Positions 26,832 to 35,569 of a stretch of 64,000 nt of DNA are shown in pieces. Under the pieces are notes generated by a model, which worked only from the letters and a program-made list of their open reading frames with translations, did no database searches and had not been told where the DNA came from. The stretch is from Bacteroidota bacterium (GTDB lineage Bacteria; Bacteroidota; Bacteroidia; Bacteroidales; ML635J-15), in NCBI GenBank assembly GCA_029558535.1, contig JAKQEK010000197.1, positions 90,471-154,470 of the forward strand, in the 5' to 3' direction. Each line of letters starts with the position of its first letter. The stretch's first letter is position 1. The position numbers and the translations under genes were made by a program.

Positions 26832-28229
26832 CTAATATGTATAGCCTAAAGTTTTTAACATTGATTTATAGCTTTGCTCCTTTGAATACAATCGAGTAGA
26901 AATTTTCCCATCTTCATCCCGACTTATCAGAACATGTTTTGGAGAGGGAATCAAACAATGCTGTATCCCTCCAAACCCTCCTATTGCTTCTTGGTATGCA
27001 CCGGTGTTGAAGAAACCAATGTATAGCGTTTCTTCAGGATCATACTCAGGTAAATATATAGCGTTGACATGTTGCTCTGAATTATAATAATCATCACTAT
27101 CACATGTTAAACCGCCAAGAAAAACCCTTTCGTATTGGCTGTCCCACTTATTTATTGGAAGCATAATAAATCTTCTGTTAATTGACCATGAGTCTGGTAG
27201 AGTTGTTATAAATGAAGAATCTATCATATTCCATTTCTCTCTGTCATTTTGTTGTTTTTGGTAAACCACCGAATATATAGCACCACCACTCTCACCAACA
27301 GTAAATGAACCAAATTCCGTAAAAATATCCGGCTCGGGAACCTTGTGTGAATCGCAAGTTATTTTAATTTGATTTACAATTTCCTCAGCCATATATTCAT
27401 ATTCATAATCGAAAGTCAAACTGTTTTTAATCGGAAATCCACCTCCAATGTTCAAAGAATCTAACTCAGGGCATACCTTTTTTAATTCACAGTAAACACT
27501 TAAACATTTATTCAATTCATTCCAGTAATATGCAGTATCTTTTATTCCTGTATTAATAAAGAAATGTAGCATCTTTAAATGAACTCGTGGATTATTTTGA
27601 ATAAAATCATGATAATACTGCACAATATTCTTATATCCTAAACCTAAACGTGAAGTGTAAAATTCAAACTTCGGTTCTTCTTCAGAGGCTATTCTAATTC
27701 CAACATTTAAATCACCTTCAATATTAGCAAGTAGCTGATCAAGTTCTCCATAATTATCAAGAACCGGTATTACAGAAGTAAAACCCTCACTTATCAATCT
27801 GGAAATATTTTCAACATAAGATGGCATTTTAAATCCATTACATACAATATATCTGCTTGTATCAATTTGTCCAGCCTCTCTTAACGCTCTTATTATATCT
27901 ATATCGAAACTCGAGCTCGTTTCTATGTGAATATCATTTTTTAAGGCTTCTTCCAAAACAAAAGAAAAGTGAGAACTTTTAGTACAATAGCACTGTAAGT
28001 ACTTACCATTATAATTTGCTTTAGTTATAGCTACATTAAACCATACTCTTGCCTTCTGAATATTCTCGGTTATCTTAGGCAAATATGTAAATTTCATTGG
28101 AGTTCCATACTGCTTAACCAAATCCATTAAAGGAATTTCATAGTAATTTAACTCACTATCTTCAACCATAAATTCTTCCGTTGGGAACTCAAATGATTGT
28201 TCAATAAGATCTTGATACTTTATCTTCAT
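26832..28229 (-). CDS. speA: Arginine decarboxylase (fold III PLP, compact form)
   Basis: A 465-residue PLP enzyme of the alanine-racemase-fold decarboxylase group. The Schiff-base lysine is probably Lys84 (YCTKSSHF). The PLP-phosphate glycine loop is NIGGGFP (261-267), and TCDSDD (375-380) provides the active-site Cys/Asp across the dimer. It is much shorter than the E. coli SpeA, lacking its extra helical domains, as is usual in Bacteroidota. It converts arginine to agmatine, the substrate of the next gene (speB). The first gene of the operon, it is preceded by a structured 393-bp region and a palindrome over its -7 element. Confidence 0.92.
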   Translation of the reverse strand: MKIKYQDLIEQSFEFPTEEFMVEDSELNYYEIPLMDLVKQYGTPMKFTYLPKITENIQKARVWFNVAITKANYNGKYLQCYCTKSSHFSFVLEEALKNDIHIETSSSFDIDIIRALREAGQIDTSRYIVCNGFKMPSYVENISRLISEGFTSVIPVLDNYGELDQLLANIEGDLNVGIRIASEEEPKFEFYTSRLGLGYKNIVQYYHDFIQNNPRVHLKMLHFFINTGIKDTAYYWNELNKCLSVYCELKKVCPELDSLNIGGGFPIKNSLTFDYEYEYMAEEIVNQIKITCDSHKVPEPDIFTEFGSFTVGESGGAIYSVVYQKQQNDREKWNMIDSSFITTLPDSWSINRRFIMLPINKWDSQYERVFLGGLTCDSDDYYNSEQHVNAIYLPEYDPEETLYIGFFNTGAYQEAIGGFGGIQHCLIPSPKHVLISRDEDGKISTRLYSKEQSYKSMLKTLGYTY

Positions 28230-28622
28230 TAGATTGATAAAAATTAATGCAACTTACTTAAATCTATTTTTTTTTGCCAAATGTAAGTAATTTACATTCA
28301 TAATGTTCATATAATTTTATCATAACCCAATTTTTATATATATCTACCAATTACAACTACAAATACGCTATTTTCAATCACAACAATAGATTTTACACTT
28401 TTATAAGTCAACTTATTATTATTAACTTAATATAAAACATACCAACAAAAGCAAATTAGATGGGTATTAAAAGATTAAACCCACATAACTTACTTTGCCA
28501 CATTTAACTTATTCTAAATCAAATAGATTTAAAATAAAAAATCAAAGTAAGTAGTTTAATTCATAAAATGATTGACACATCTGTTTGAATAGTTTCTATC
28601 TAAATAAATATATATAAATCAA
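28230..28622. other. 393-bp intergenic region with nested inverted repeats (speA leader side)
   Basis: No open reading frame of interest. It holds a hairpin at 28461-28483 (TGGGT...ACCCA with an inner TTAA/TTAA stem), a long-range inverted repeat ACTTACTTTG (28488-28497) / CAAAGTAAGT (28543-28552), and inside that an AAATC/GATTT hairpin (about 28515-28530). The speA -7 element and a palindrome lie at its lower end (28278-28298). The structure could be part of the speA leader, the exonuclease 3' end or a small RNA; no known riboswitch was recognised. Confidence 0.5.
28278..28298 (-). promoter_or_regulatory. speA -7 element and overlapping palindrome
   Basis: On the minus strand TACATTTG (28278-28285) fits TAnnTTTG, 48 bp before the speA start. 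A perfect dyad AATGTAA-N5-TTACATT (28280-28298) overlaps it, a position suited to repression. No TTG is properly spaced. Confidence 0.5.
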
Positions 28623-29384
28623 TTACTTAGACTTCAAATACACTTCTGTAAAAACCCTTTTTGTGTACAAAGGGAAGTCACCCTTCTGAACCCAATCATA
28701 ATATGAAGGGTCTTTCTTGAGTACATCAATTAACAGTTGACCTTTATATTTACCAAAGTTAACTACAACATTATTATTATCATCATATATAAGTCTTCCT
28801 GCGAAATCGGCATTTTTATTGTGTGACGAATACTCTGAAATCTTATCAATACTTTCTCCTAAATCCGGATACTTTTCCAGTTGAGATTTAAACACCTCAT
28901 AAGTTGCCATGGTATCAGCTAATGCGCTATGAGCATCTTTAAGTTCTTTGTCACAATAGAATTTGTATGCAGCTTCAAGATTTCTTGGTTCTTTTTTCAT
29001 AAAAATAACCATTACATCAATGAAATTTCTTTTCTTTAAATCAAAGTTTACTTCAGCCCTAAGAAACTCTTCGGCGAGTAATGGCACGTCAAATTTATTT
29101 GAATTATAACCACCAATATCCGAATCTTCTAATAGTAAGACCAGTTCTTTCGCAATCATTTTGAAAATCGGAGAATTCTTAACATCTTCATTTGTTATTC
29201 CATGAACATCTGTTGCAGATTCAGGGATATCCATTTCGGGATTTACTCTGTATGTTTTTGACAATTCTTTTCCATTAGGAAAAACTTTCAGTATCGAAAT
29301 TTCTACTATTCTATCAAATGCAGGATTGACTCCGGTTGTTTCGAGATCGAAAAATACGATTGGTTTTTTAAGATTCAGTTCCAT
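28623..29384 (-). CDS. DEDDh 3'-5' exonuclease (DNA polymerase III epsilon-like)
   Basis: A 253-residue protein. The N-terminal exonuclease domain has FFDLETTGVNPAFDRIVEIS (first Asp-Glu motif), GYNSNKFDVPLL (second Asp), and HSALADTMATYEV (His and last Asp), so the DEDDh set is complete. The last 70 residues (VVNFGKYKGQLLIDVLKKDP and DWVQKGDFP) form a small C-terminal domain of the kind often fused to such exonucleases (DUF3820-like). It may be the proofreading subunit or a stand-alone nuclease. The start lies only about 8 bp after the dnaN terminator hairpin, on the same strand. Confidence 0.92.
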   Translation of the reverse strand: MELNLKKPIVFFDLETTGVNPAFDRIVEISILKVFPNGKELSKTYRVNPEMDIPESATDVHGITNEDVKNSPIFKMIAKELVLLLEDSDIGGYNSNKFDVPLLAEEFLRAEVNFDLKKRNFIDVMVIFMKKEPRNLEAAYKFYCDKELKDAHSALADTMATYEVFKSQLEKYPDLGESIDKISEYSSHNKNADFAGRLIYDDNNNVVVNFGKYKGQLLIDVLKKDPSYYDWVQKGDFPLYTKRVFTEVYLKSK

Positions 29385-29386
29385 AA

Positions 29387-29412
29387 TAAAAAAAGGGGCA
29401 TTAACGCCCCTT
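29387..29412 (-). terminator. Rho-independent terminator after dnaN, overlapping exonuclease leader
   Basis: On the minus strand AAGGGGC pairs with GCCCCTT around a 6-nt loop, followed by a U-run. The hairpin and U-run end within 5 nt of the exonuclease start codon (29384), so the structure covers the place of its ribosome binding site. Confidence 0.82.
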
Positions 29413-29430
29413 GCATTAACAAGTTTACTA

Positions 29431-30561
29431 TTAGTTATTTATCATCATTGGCATAAGCAACATCAATATTTCTTCATTTTCGTTTTCGTTATCTTTAGGA
29501 ACTACTACACCGGCTCTGGTTGGGTCAGATAATTCCACGACAACTTCTGCCGTTGATAAATTATTTAAAATTTCTATTAAGAAATTAGACTTAAATCCAA
29601 TCTCCATTTCATCACCATCATACTGACAATTAATAACTTCGTGAGCTGAAATCGCATAATCAATATCTTGAGCGTTTACTCTTAATTGGTTTCCTGTAAT
29701 ATTAAGTCCTACCAAATTGCTTGCTTGATTTGCAAAAATTGAAACACGTTTCAAAGTATTAAACAATTCCAGTCTATCAACAATAAGTTTATTAGGATTA
29801 TCTTTTGGTATAACGGTTGCATAATTTGGATAAACTCCTTCAACCAATCGGCAAATAAGCTGGAAATTTTCAAAGCTAAAAACTGCATTTTTATCGTCAA
29901 ACTCAAGAGTAATATCAGAGAAAGCTTTAGGTAATACTCCTTTAAGAATAGATGCAGGTTTTTTTGGCAAAATAAAAGAAGCTTCTTCTTCTACTTTAAC
30001 CTCTTTTCTACGATACTTAACCAATTTATGAGCATCTGTAGCTACGAAATTAATTCCACCTGTCTGAAACTCTATGTAAATCCCATTCATAACAGGTCTT
30101 AATTCGTCATCTCCTGTAGCAAAAATAGCTGAACAAATACCGCTGTACAATACATCCGGCAATATTTCAACTCTTGTAACCCTATCTGATTTCAGAGTCG
30201 GTATTTGAGGGAAATCTTCACCATTTTGTCCAACGAGTGTAAACTTACCATTAGAAGACACAATATCTACCTTTAACTCATCTGTATCAATATTAAATGT
30301 CAGTGGTTGCTCAGGAAACTCTTTCAAAACATCGAGAATTTTTTTAGTATCTATGGCAATTGTACCATTTCCATTATTTGAATCAAGATTCAAACGAGTA
30401 ATAAGCGTACTTTCGAGGTCGCTTGCCGTTACTTCCAAAACGCCATCATTTACTTTAAACAAAAGGTTGTCCAAGATAGGTAAGGCATTTTTTGATCCTA
30501 CAACTTTACTGACTAATTGTAAATGTCCTAAAAGATGTGAACTCGATACTACAAAATCCAT
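29431..30561 (-). CDS. dnaN: DNA polymerase III beta subunit (sliding clamp)
   Basis: A 376-residue clamp of the usual length, with three similar domains: SKNALPILDNLLFKV near the N-terminus, YSGICSAIFATGDDELRPVM near the middle, and LLMPMMINN at the end, close to the classic C-terminal MPMR-type clamp tail. It is the processivity factor of the replisome. It is not next to dnaA here; Bacteroidota often have dnaN beside gldFG, as here with two extra genes between. Confidence 0.97.
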   Translation of the reverse strand: MDFVVSSSHLLGHLQLVSKVVGSKNALPILDNLLFKVNDGVLEVTASDLESTLITRLNLDSNNGNGTIAIDTKKILDVLKEFPEQPLTFNIDTDELKVDIVSSNGKFTLVGQNGEDFPQIPTLKSDRVTRVEILPDVLYSGICSAIFATGDDELRPVMNGIYIEFQTGGINFVATDAHKLVKYRRKEVKVEEEASFILPKKPASILKGVLPKAFSDITLEFDDKNAVFSFENFQLICRLVEGVYPNYATVIPKDNPNKLIVDRLELFNTLKRVSIFANQASNLVGLNITGNQLRVNAQDIDYAISAHEVINCQYDGDEMEIGFKSNFLIEILNNLSTAEVVVELSDPTRAGVVVPKDNENENEEILMLLMPMMINN

Positions 30562-30658
30562 ATATTTTTATTTAAATTAAGGCTTAAAAGTACTATTTCT
30601 TACACTTCTTAAAAAATATAATTCTTCAAACTTTCAAATTTTTATGAACAATATTTGT

Positions 30659-31666
30659 TCAATTCTTCATTCTAAATTCCGATTTCGTTAATGATATTGG
30701 ATCGATAATATAAAACTGAAGCAACACAACTTCTTTGTCATCAATAATTCCATATAACCTGTCAATATCATGATCATATGGTATTCCATCATCATCCTTA
30801 AAATTATTTATATTTTGACGATAATAAGTTTTTAAAGTCCTTTTATTCCCCTTTTTATCTTCTATAGTATATTTACCTATCATGGGCTCTTTCGAAAGGC
30901 TATCCATTTTATGTTGCTGCAACTCATCCATAATGTATGCCTCGAAACCGACAAATTTACATCTGGCCACAAATTCTTTCAACATCAATGCATTATACTC
31001 AAAATCGACATTATTACCATCAATGTCAGTAAGACGATAGTTATTATTCTCATCAGCAATAACGATAAATGATTCTTCTTTTAATTCTCTATATTCTATA
31101 CTTATTTTTGCAATTTCCTGAATTTGATAATTAAAGACATGCCTTTCACGCCATTCGTTTAACTCTGTATTATATCTTACGGTTAGATAACCGTTAAAAC
31201 CGGGAATGTAAATAATAAATGGAACATCTGACCCCTCCATTATCATATAAGTGCCCATATTATCCTGGGTTACTCCACCCACATAATATGTTTTCACTAA
31301 TTTTCCTTTTTGGTAAATTTCAGTCTTAATTCCCGTCACAGATAAATCTTTCAATACCTTATCTAGTTTAGCCTCAGGAACAGGTGAGTTTACCTCAAGT
31401 TTACAAATAGTTTCGAGTAACAAATCCACAAAATCGCGGCGAGCTTTATATGTGCCGTTAACTGTCCAATAATTCCCTTTTCGTTCGAGAAGAATTGTTT
31501 TATTGCTTTTATCAGCGAGAAATATTTTATCTATCGATGCGGTATCCTGAACTGCAAAATCTCTCAAAACTTTTTTAGAGTCTGAATTTTGTCTTAGAAA
31601 AATAATCACAACTAAAACTAAAAGAATGATTAAAGATATAAATAGTATTAAGTTCGTTTTTTTCAT
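30659..31666 (-). CDS. DUF4340 domain membrane-anchored protein
   Basis: A 335-residue protein with an N-terminal membrane anchor (LILFISLIILLVLVVIIFLR). The rest resembles the DUF4340 family (DKIFLADKSNKTILLERKGN, WTVNGTYKARRDFVDLLLET, YYVGGVTQDNMGTYMIMEG). DUF4340 proteins are commonly encoded downstream of GldG-type ABC genes and are thought to work with that transporter in the envelope. It is encoded just after a WG-repeat gene (14-bp gap) in the gldF-gldG cluster. Molecular role unknown. Confidence 0.88.
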   Translation of the reverse strand: MKKTNLILFISLIILLVLVVIIFLRQNSDSKKVLRDFAVQDTASIDKIFLADKSNKTILLERKGNYWTVNGTYKARRDFVDLLLETICKLEVNSPVPEAKLDKVLKDLSVTGIKTEIYQKGKLVKTYYVGGVTQDNMGTYMIMEGSDVPFIIYIPGFNGYLTVRYNTELNEWRERHVFNYQIQEIAKISIEYRELKEESFIVIADENNNYRLTDIDGNNVDFEYNALMLKEFVARCKFVGFEAYIMDELQQHKMDSLSKEPMIGKYTIEDKKGNKRTLKTYYRQNINNFKDDDGIPYDHDIDRLYGIIDDKEVVLLQFYIIDPISLTKSEFRMKN

Positions 31667-31680
31667 TCTACTAAATCAAA

Positions 31681-32856
31681 TTAATATACCCAAGCTTTGC
31701 CTTCACTAAATGGTTCAGTATTAATATAAATTGCTTCAATAAAAACACTTCCATCTTTTCTCAAATAACCCATTTTTCCATTCTTAGAGGAAAATGGATG
31801 CAACTGACCTGAATTACTACCAAAAATATATTTAACATCTTTATCTGTAAAATGCTCACCATCACAATTGAAGAAATAAGATATATTATCTTTTACTGCA
31901 ATAAACAACCCATGCGATTCGCAATCTCCATAAACATTTACATATTCAATTGGCACAATGTACTTACCTGTAGTATCAATCACACCGAGTTTTCCATCTT
32001 TTTCAACAATTGATCTTCCTCCTTTAAATGATGTTACATGATCATATATTGGTTCAACAACCCATTGACTATTTCTATCATAAAACCCGAAACCAGATCT
32101 GTCGGGATTGACATATGCCAACGACAGACCATCATAAAAGTTGTCACAATTATTAGTCAACAATGGAGTAAAAACAACTTCTCCGGCAAGATTTATTAAA
32201 CAAGTTTTACCATTTATTACCACTCTTGCCTCTCCATTAACAAATCCACTATATCCGGCTTGATAAAACTGAAAAGGTATTACAATATCTCCATTTTTAT
32301 TTATAAATCCAAACTGTTCCTCTTTTGCATCAGCATCCATAACACACACCAAACCATCGTAAAACCAAGAATCTCCTATATATTTACATGGAATAACTTC
32401 GACACCGGAGCTATTGATAAAACCCATTTTATCATCTTCATAAACTGCACACATCCCTTCATTAAAGCTACCTACCTTAGCATAAGTTTTTTCAGAAATT
32501 CTAACGCCTGACTTGTCAATTAAATAAAAATATTCTTCTCCGGGATTTCTAATCCAAGAAACGCCATCTACGAATCCATAATACGTTGAATATTTGCTGT
32601 CATATATTGCAGGGATTACAACTTCACCTGCACCATTTATAAAACCAGCACGCCAAACAAGTTTTGTGTTTGTTTCATCAGGAACGGTTGTTTTAAACAA
32701 TGCCATATCATTTGAGAAAGGCCATACAAAGCGTGCTTTAAATTCAAATAACACATTGCCCTTTTCATCAATGCATTTAAAATCCTTTTCCTGAGAGAAT
32801 AGTAGAATTACTGTGGCAAAATGCAAAATCAGAAATAGAACTATTTTTATCTTCAT
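31681..32856 (-). CDS. Exported WG-repeat protein
   Basis: A 391-residue protein from ATG 32856 (MKIKIVLFLILHFATVILLF signal peptide); 6 in-frame codons upstream overlap the gldG end. Most of the mature protein is WG-type repeats (AGFINGAGEVVIPAIYD, MGFINSSGVEVIPCKY, FGFINKNGDIVIPFQF, LGVIDTTGKYIVPIEYVN, MGYLRKDGSVFIEAIY), about eight units, each predicted as a beta blade. WG proteins are of unknown or scaffold function. Its place between gldG and the DUF4340 gene (7-bp and 14-bp gaps) suggests a role with this ABC-type complex, but WG genes also occur singly. It has no sorting domain. Confidence 0.86.
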   Translation of the reverse strand: MKIKIVLFLILHFATVILLFSQEKDFKCIDEKGNVLFEFKARFVWPFSNDMALFKTTVPDETNTKLVWRAGFINGAGEVVIPAIYDSKYSTYYGFVDGVSWIRNPGEEYFYLIDKSGVRISEKTYAKVGSFNEGMCAVYEDDKMGFINSSGVEVIPCKYIGDSWFYDGLVCVMDADAKEEQFGFINKNGDIVIPFQFYQAGYSGFVNGEARVVINGKTCLINLAGEVVFTPLLTNNCDNFYDGLSLAYVNPDRSGFGFYDRNSQWVVEPIYDHVTSFKGGRSIVEKDGKLGVIDTTGKYIVPIEYVNVYGDCESHGLFIAVKDNISYFFNCDGEHFTDKDVKYIFGSNSGQLHPFSSKNGKMGYLRKDGSVFIEAIYINTEPFSEGKAWVY

Positions 32857-32863
32857 ATTTGTT

Positions 32864-34615
32864 TTATTTATCACTTATATTCATAAATTTCCTGTCATAT
32901 TTTATTTTTCTCATAAAGATAACCAAAAGCCCAATAGCTAAAATTATCAATACGGGAATAAACGAGTTAATATACACCCATAAAAACATCTTTTGTTTAA
33001 CTAATGACTCATTAAGTTGTCTGACTTTTTTCTCTCTCATTCTCAGAGATATAAGATCTTCATCGGCACACAAATAATTAACACAATTAACAATAAATTG
33101 TGTATTTCCTGGGGTAAATTGTTCTGTATAATATTTATCGTATCCTAATGGATATGGCTGTATTTTGTCACCGATTTTCCGTACTTCATTTCTGATAAAA
33201 TCACCATCAGAAATTACTACCATTTTTGTCGGTTTGCTTTTCTCGATAAACTTAAAGTTGTCATTTTCTGCAAATTCAATCGAAAGCCTGTTGACAAAGT
33301 TCGATCTAAATTCCCCTTCTAATAAAACTGCAATAGGCATACTTGGTTTATTGAAAGTAGCTATTTCAGGTTCATTTCTCATTATCTCCAAATCAACTTC
33401 AACCGGATGTACCAAAGATTTAGAAAATTTAGATGTACGTAATAGGATTGTTTTTTTAATATCCGGATTTTCGCCTACTGTATCAATTGAACTCACAAAA
33501 TTTGTGCGCATAGGTTCAAGGTTCTTTAACAATTGATGATCAAGTAAAGTATCCGGAACTATTACCGGAAAGAAATACCAAGGTTTTGGTTCAAACTGTG
33601 GTTTTCCATCAACAGTGTTTACATATACTGGAATATTCAGGCATCTTAAGTCTTGGATTAAGTCAGGATTTATTCTCACACCATAATTAAATAATTGATC
33701 ATCAAGATTAATATCTCGTATCATGGCCATTTCTTTGGGTTTGGAACTAAGTGAATCCATACTAATGTGCATCCACTCAATAAGCCATATCACTTTGCCT
33801 CCTTGCATAATGTATTGGTCGAGGATAAATTTCTCTTTTTCGGTAAAGTATCCTTCCGGTTTTGCCACTATGACAACAGCATATTCATCGAGGCAATTAA
33901 GAACGTTATTCATTTTAAGCCTGTCAATCTGATAATATTTTGACAATGATGTCATAATATCATAAGTTTGATATTCGGTTAGTTCTTTATGTCCTTCAAG
34001 AAAAGCAATCTTTTGTAAAGTTTTAGCCGTCAACATCCAAATTGCATGTATAAAGTCCCTTTCAAGCTCGGTTTCAGAAAAACCTACATAATCTTCATTA
34101 CCTGTTACATTATTATTTATAAGGTTAACAGGAAACTCTTTCTCACGATATCTCACAATAGCTCCGGCAAACACCATTTTTTCAGTAACACCTCCATCTT
34201 TATTTTGAGTGATATAAGTTGGATTTAGTCCTTTATTATATAATTGCCAATAAATTTCTCTATTTTGTTCAGGATCATCCTCCTTAAAAGGATTTTTAAA
34301 TTCGACCTCAACCTTATTTGAATAAGAACTGAAATTATCTAAAAACTCTTTTACAACCTTGCGATATCTAACAAGTTCTACAGGCAAATCATCACTTTGT
34401 AGATAAACTTCAATATAAACTTTATCTTCAAGCCCTGCAAGTATAGATTTTGATATTGGTGTTATTGTAAACCTCTTTTCTTTGGTCAAATCAAGTCTAA
34501 AAAACAATAATGAAGACAGAATATTAAAAACTATTATTAATAAAAGAATTAAGGAAGCTTGAACAAGATTCTGCTTTCTTAGTATTCGCCTGGTTTTTTT
34601 CATATTTTTTTCCAT
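32864..34615 (-). CDS. gldG: Gliding-associated ABC transporter substrate-binding protein GldG
   Basis: A 583-residue protein from ATG 34615, 4 bp after the gldF stop with an AAGG ribosome site; further in-frame codons upstream overlap gldF. A TM near the N-terminus (LVQASLILLLIIVFNILSSL) is followed by the ABC_transp_aux-type domain (TKEKRFTITPISKSILAGLE, KIAFLEGHKELTEYQTYDIM, LDEYAVVIVAKP, IRDINLDDQLFNYGVRIN). A C-terminal TM (FIPVLIILAIGLLVIFM) ends the protein. With GldF it forms an ABC complex involved in gliding or envelope function; the ATPase GldA is not in this window. Confidence 0.94.
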   Translation of the reverse strand: MEKNMKKTRRILRKQNLVQASLILLLIIVFNILSSLLFFRLDLTKEKRFTITPISKSILAGLEDKVYIEVYLQSDDLPVELVRYRKVVKEFLDNFSSYSNKVEVEFKNPFKEDDPEQNREIYWQLYNKGLNPTYITQNKDGGVTEKMVFAGAIVRYREKEFPVNLINNNVTGNEDYVGFSETELERDFIHAIWMLTAKTLQKIAFLEGHKELTEYQTYDIMTSLSKYYQIDRLKMNNVLNCLDEYAVVIVAKPEGYFTEKEKFILDQYIMQGGKVIWLIEWMHISMDSLSSKPKEMAMIRDINLDDQLFNYGVRINPDLIQDLRCLNIPVYVNTVDGKPQFEPKPWYFFPVIVPDTLLDHQLLKNLEPMRTNFVSSIDTVGENPDIKKTILLRTSKFSKSLVHPVEVDLEIMRNEPEIATFNKPSMPIAVLLEGEFRSNFVNRLSIEFAENDNFKFIEKSKPTKMVVISDGDFIRNEVRKIGDKIQPYPLGYDKYYTEQFTPGNTQFIVNCVNYLCADEDLISLRMREKKVRQLNESLVKQKMFLWVYINSFIPVLIILAIGLLVIFMRKIKYDRKFMNISDK

Positions 34616-34619
34616 AGCC

Positions 34620-35351
34620 TTACCACTTACGACTTTCAAGTCTTAATTTTGTCAAAAACACAAAAACGCTAACTGCACTAAGAAAATATACAATATCACG
34701 TGAATCGAAAACACCACGGCTCATCGAGCGATAATGGTCGTTTATCCCCAAAGAAATAATAAAATCAGAAATTTTTCCTGTAGAACCTAAATATGCTAAA
34801 TTCTCAAATCCAAGAAAAAACACATAACAAAGCAAAACGCTTAATAAAAAAGAAATTATTGCATTTTTTGATAATGAACTTGCAAAGATTCCAATAGCGG
34901 AATAAATTGCAGCAAGAAAAAACAAACCTATATATGATCCGAATATTGCGCCATAATCAACATTACCAACCGGATCGGCCAGCGAATTTATCGAAACTAA
35001 ATAAAACAAAGTCGGTACTAATGAAATTAAAACTAAAACAACAGCAGCCGCATATTTTGAAAAAACTATCTGAAATTCTGTAAGTGGTCTTGTTAGGAGG
35101 AGTTCCATGGTTCCGGATTTAAACTCTCCGGCAAACATATTCATTGTAATAGCAGGAACAAGAAATAAAAATACCCAAGGCGAAATAATAAATAAAGTAT
35201 CAATATTTGCCGCACCAATGTCAAAAATATTAAATGCTCCCCGAAAGATCCACATAAACATACTGTTGACGAGTAAAAAGACAATAACAACAAGGTATCC
35301 GGTTATTGAACTAAAAAACTCTTTTATCTCTTTTAAGAACAGAGTAACCAT
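34620..35351 (-). CDS. gldF: Gliding-associated ABC transporter permease GldF
   Basis: A 243-residue ABC-2 type permease with six transmembrane helices. GTMELLLTRPLTEFQIVFSK is the typical cytoplasmic segment of GldF. It is immediately upstream of gldG (4 bp from the chosen start) and the first gene of the cluster gldF-gldG-WG-DUF4340-dnaN. A well-formed promoter lies just upstream. GldF needs the ATPase GldA, which is not encoded nearby and is expected elsewhere. Confidence 0.94.
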   Translation of the reverse strand: MVTLFLKEIKEFFSSITGYLVVIVFLLVNSMFMWIFRGAFNIFDIGAANIDTLFIISPWVFLFLVPAITMNMFAGEFKSGTMELLLTRPLTEFQIVFSKYAAAVVLVLISLVPTLFYLVSINSLADPVGNVDYGAIFGSYIGLFFLAAIYSAIGIFASSLSKNAIISFLLSVLLCYVFFLGFENLAYLGSTGKISDFIISLGINDHYRSMSRGVFDSRDIVYFLSAVSVFVFLTKLRLESRKW

Positions 35352-35376
35352 TTATTTAACGATTAAAATATTAGGA

Positions 35377-35405
35377 CAAAAATAGTTTTTTTTAACGTAA
35401 TTCAA
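35377..35405 (-). promoter_or_regulatory. Promoter of the gldFG operon (TTG-17/18-TATTTTTG)
   Basis: On the minus strand TTG (35405-35403), an 18-bp spacer and TATTTTTG (35384-35377) fit the Bacteroidota consensus; the start codon of gldF lies 25 bp downstream. Confidence 0.68.
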
Positions 35406-35541
35406 AATATTTTATATTTACAAAACCTCTGCAATGTCAAAAAATATCTTACAATTTGATTCCTACAATTTTTCTCTGTTATTAAACAAAGTCTGTTAAC
35501 TTCTTCTTTTATCTTTAATTACAAATCTAAACTATCCGATA

Positions 35542-35549
35542 TAATTTTG
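35542..35549 (+). promoter_or_regulatory. Putative -7 element of the PagL-like gene
   Basis: TAATTTTG lies 8 bp before the first ATG (35558) and 20 bp before the ATG at 35570, which favours the latter as start. No correctly spaced TTG was seen. Confidence 0.5.
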
Positions 35550-35569
35550 TTGTTAATATGTCATATCGT

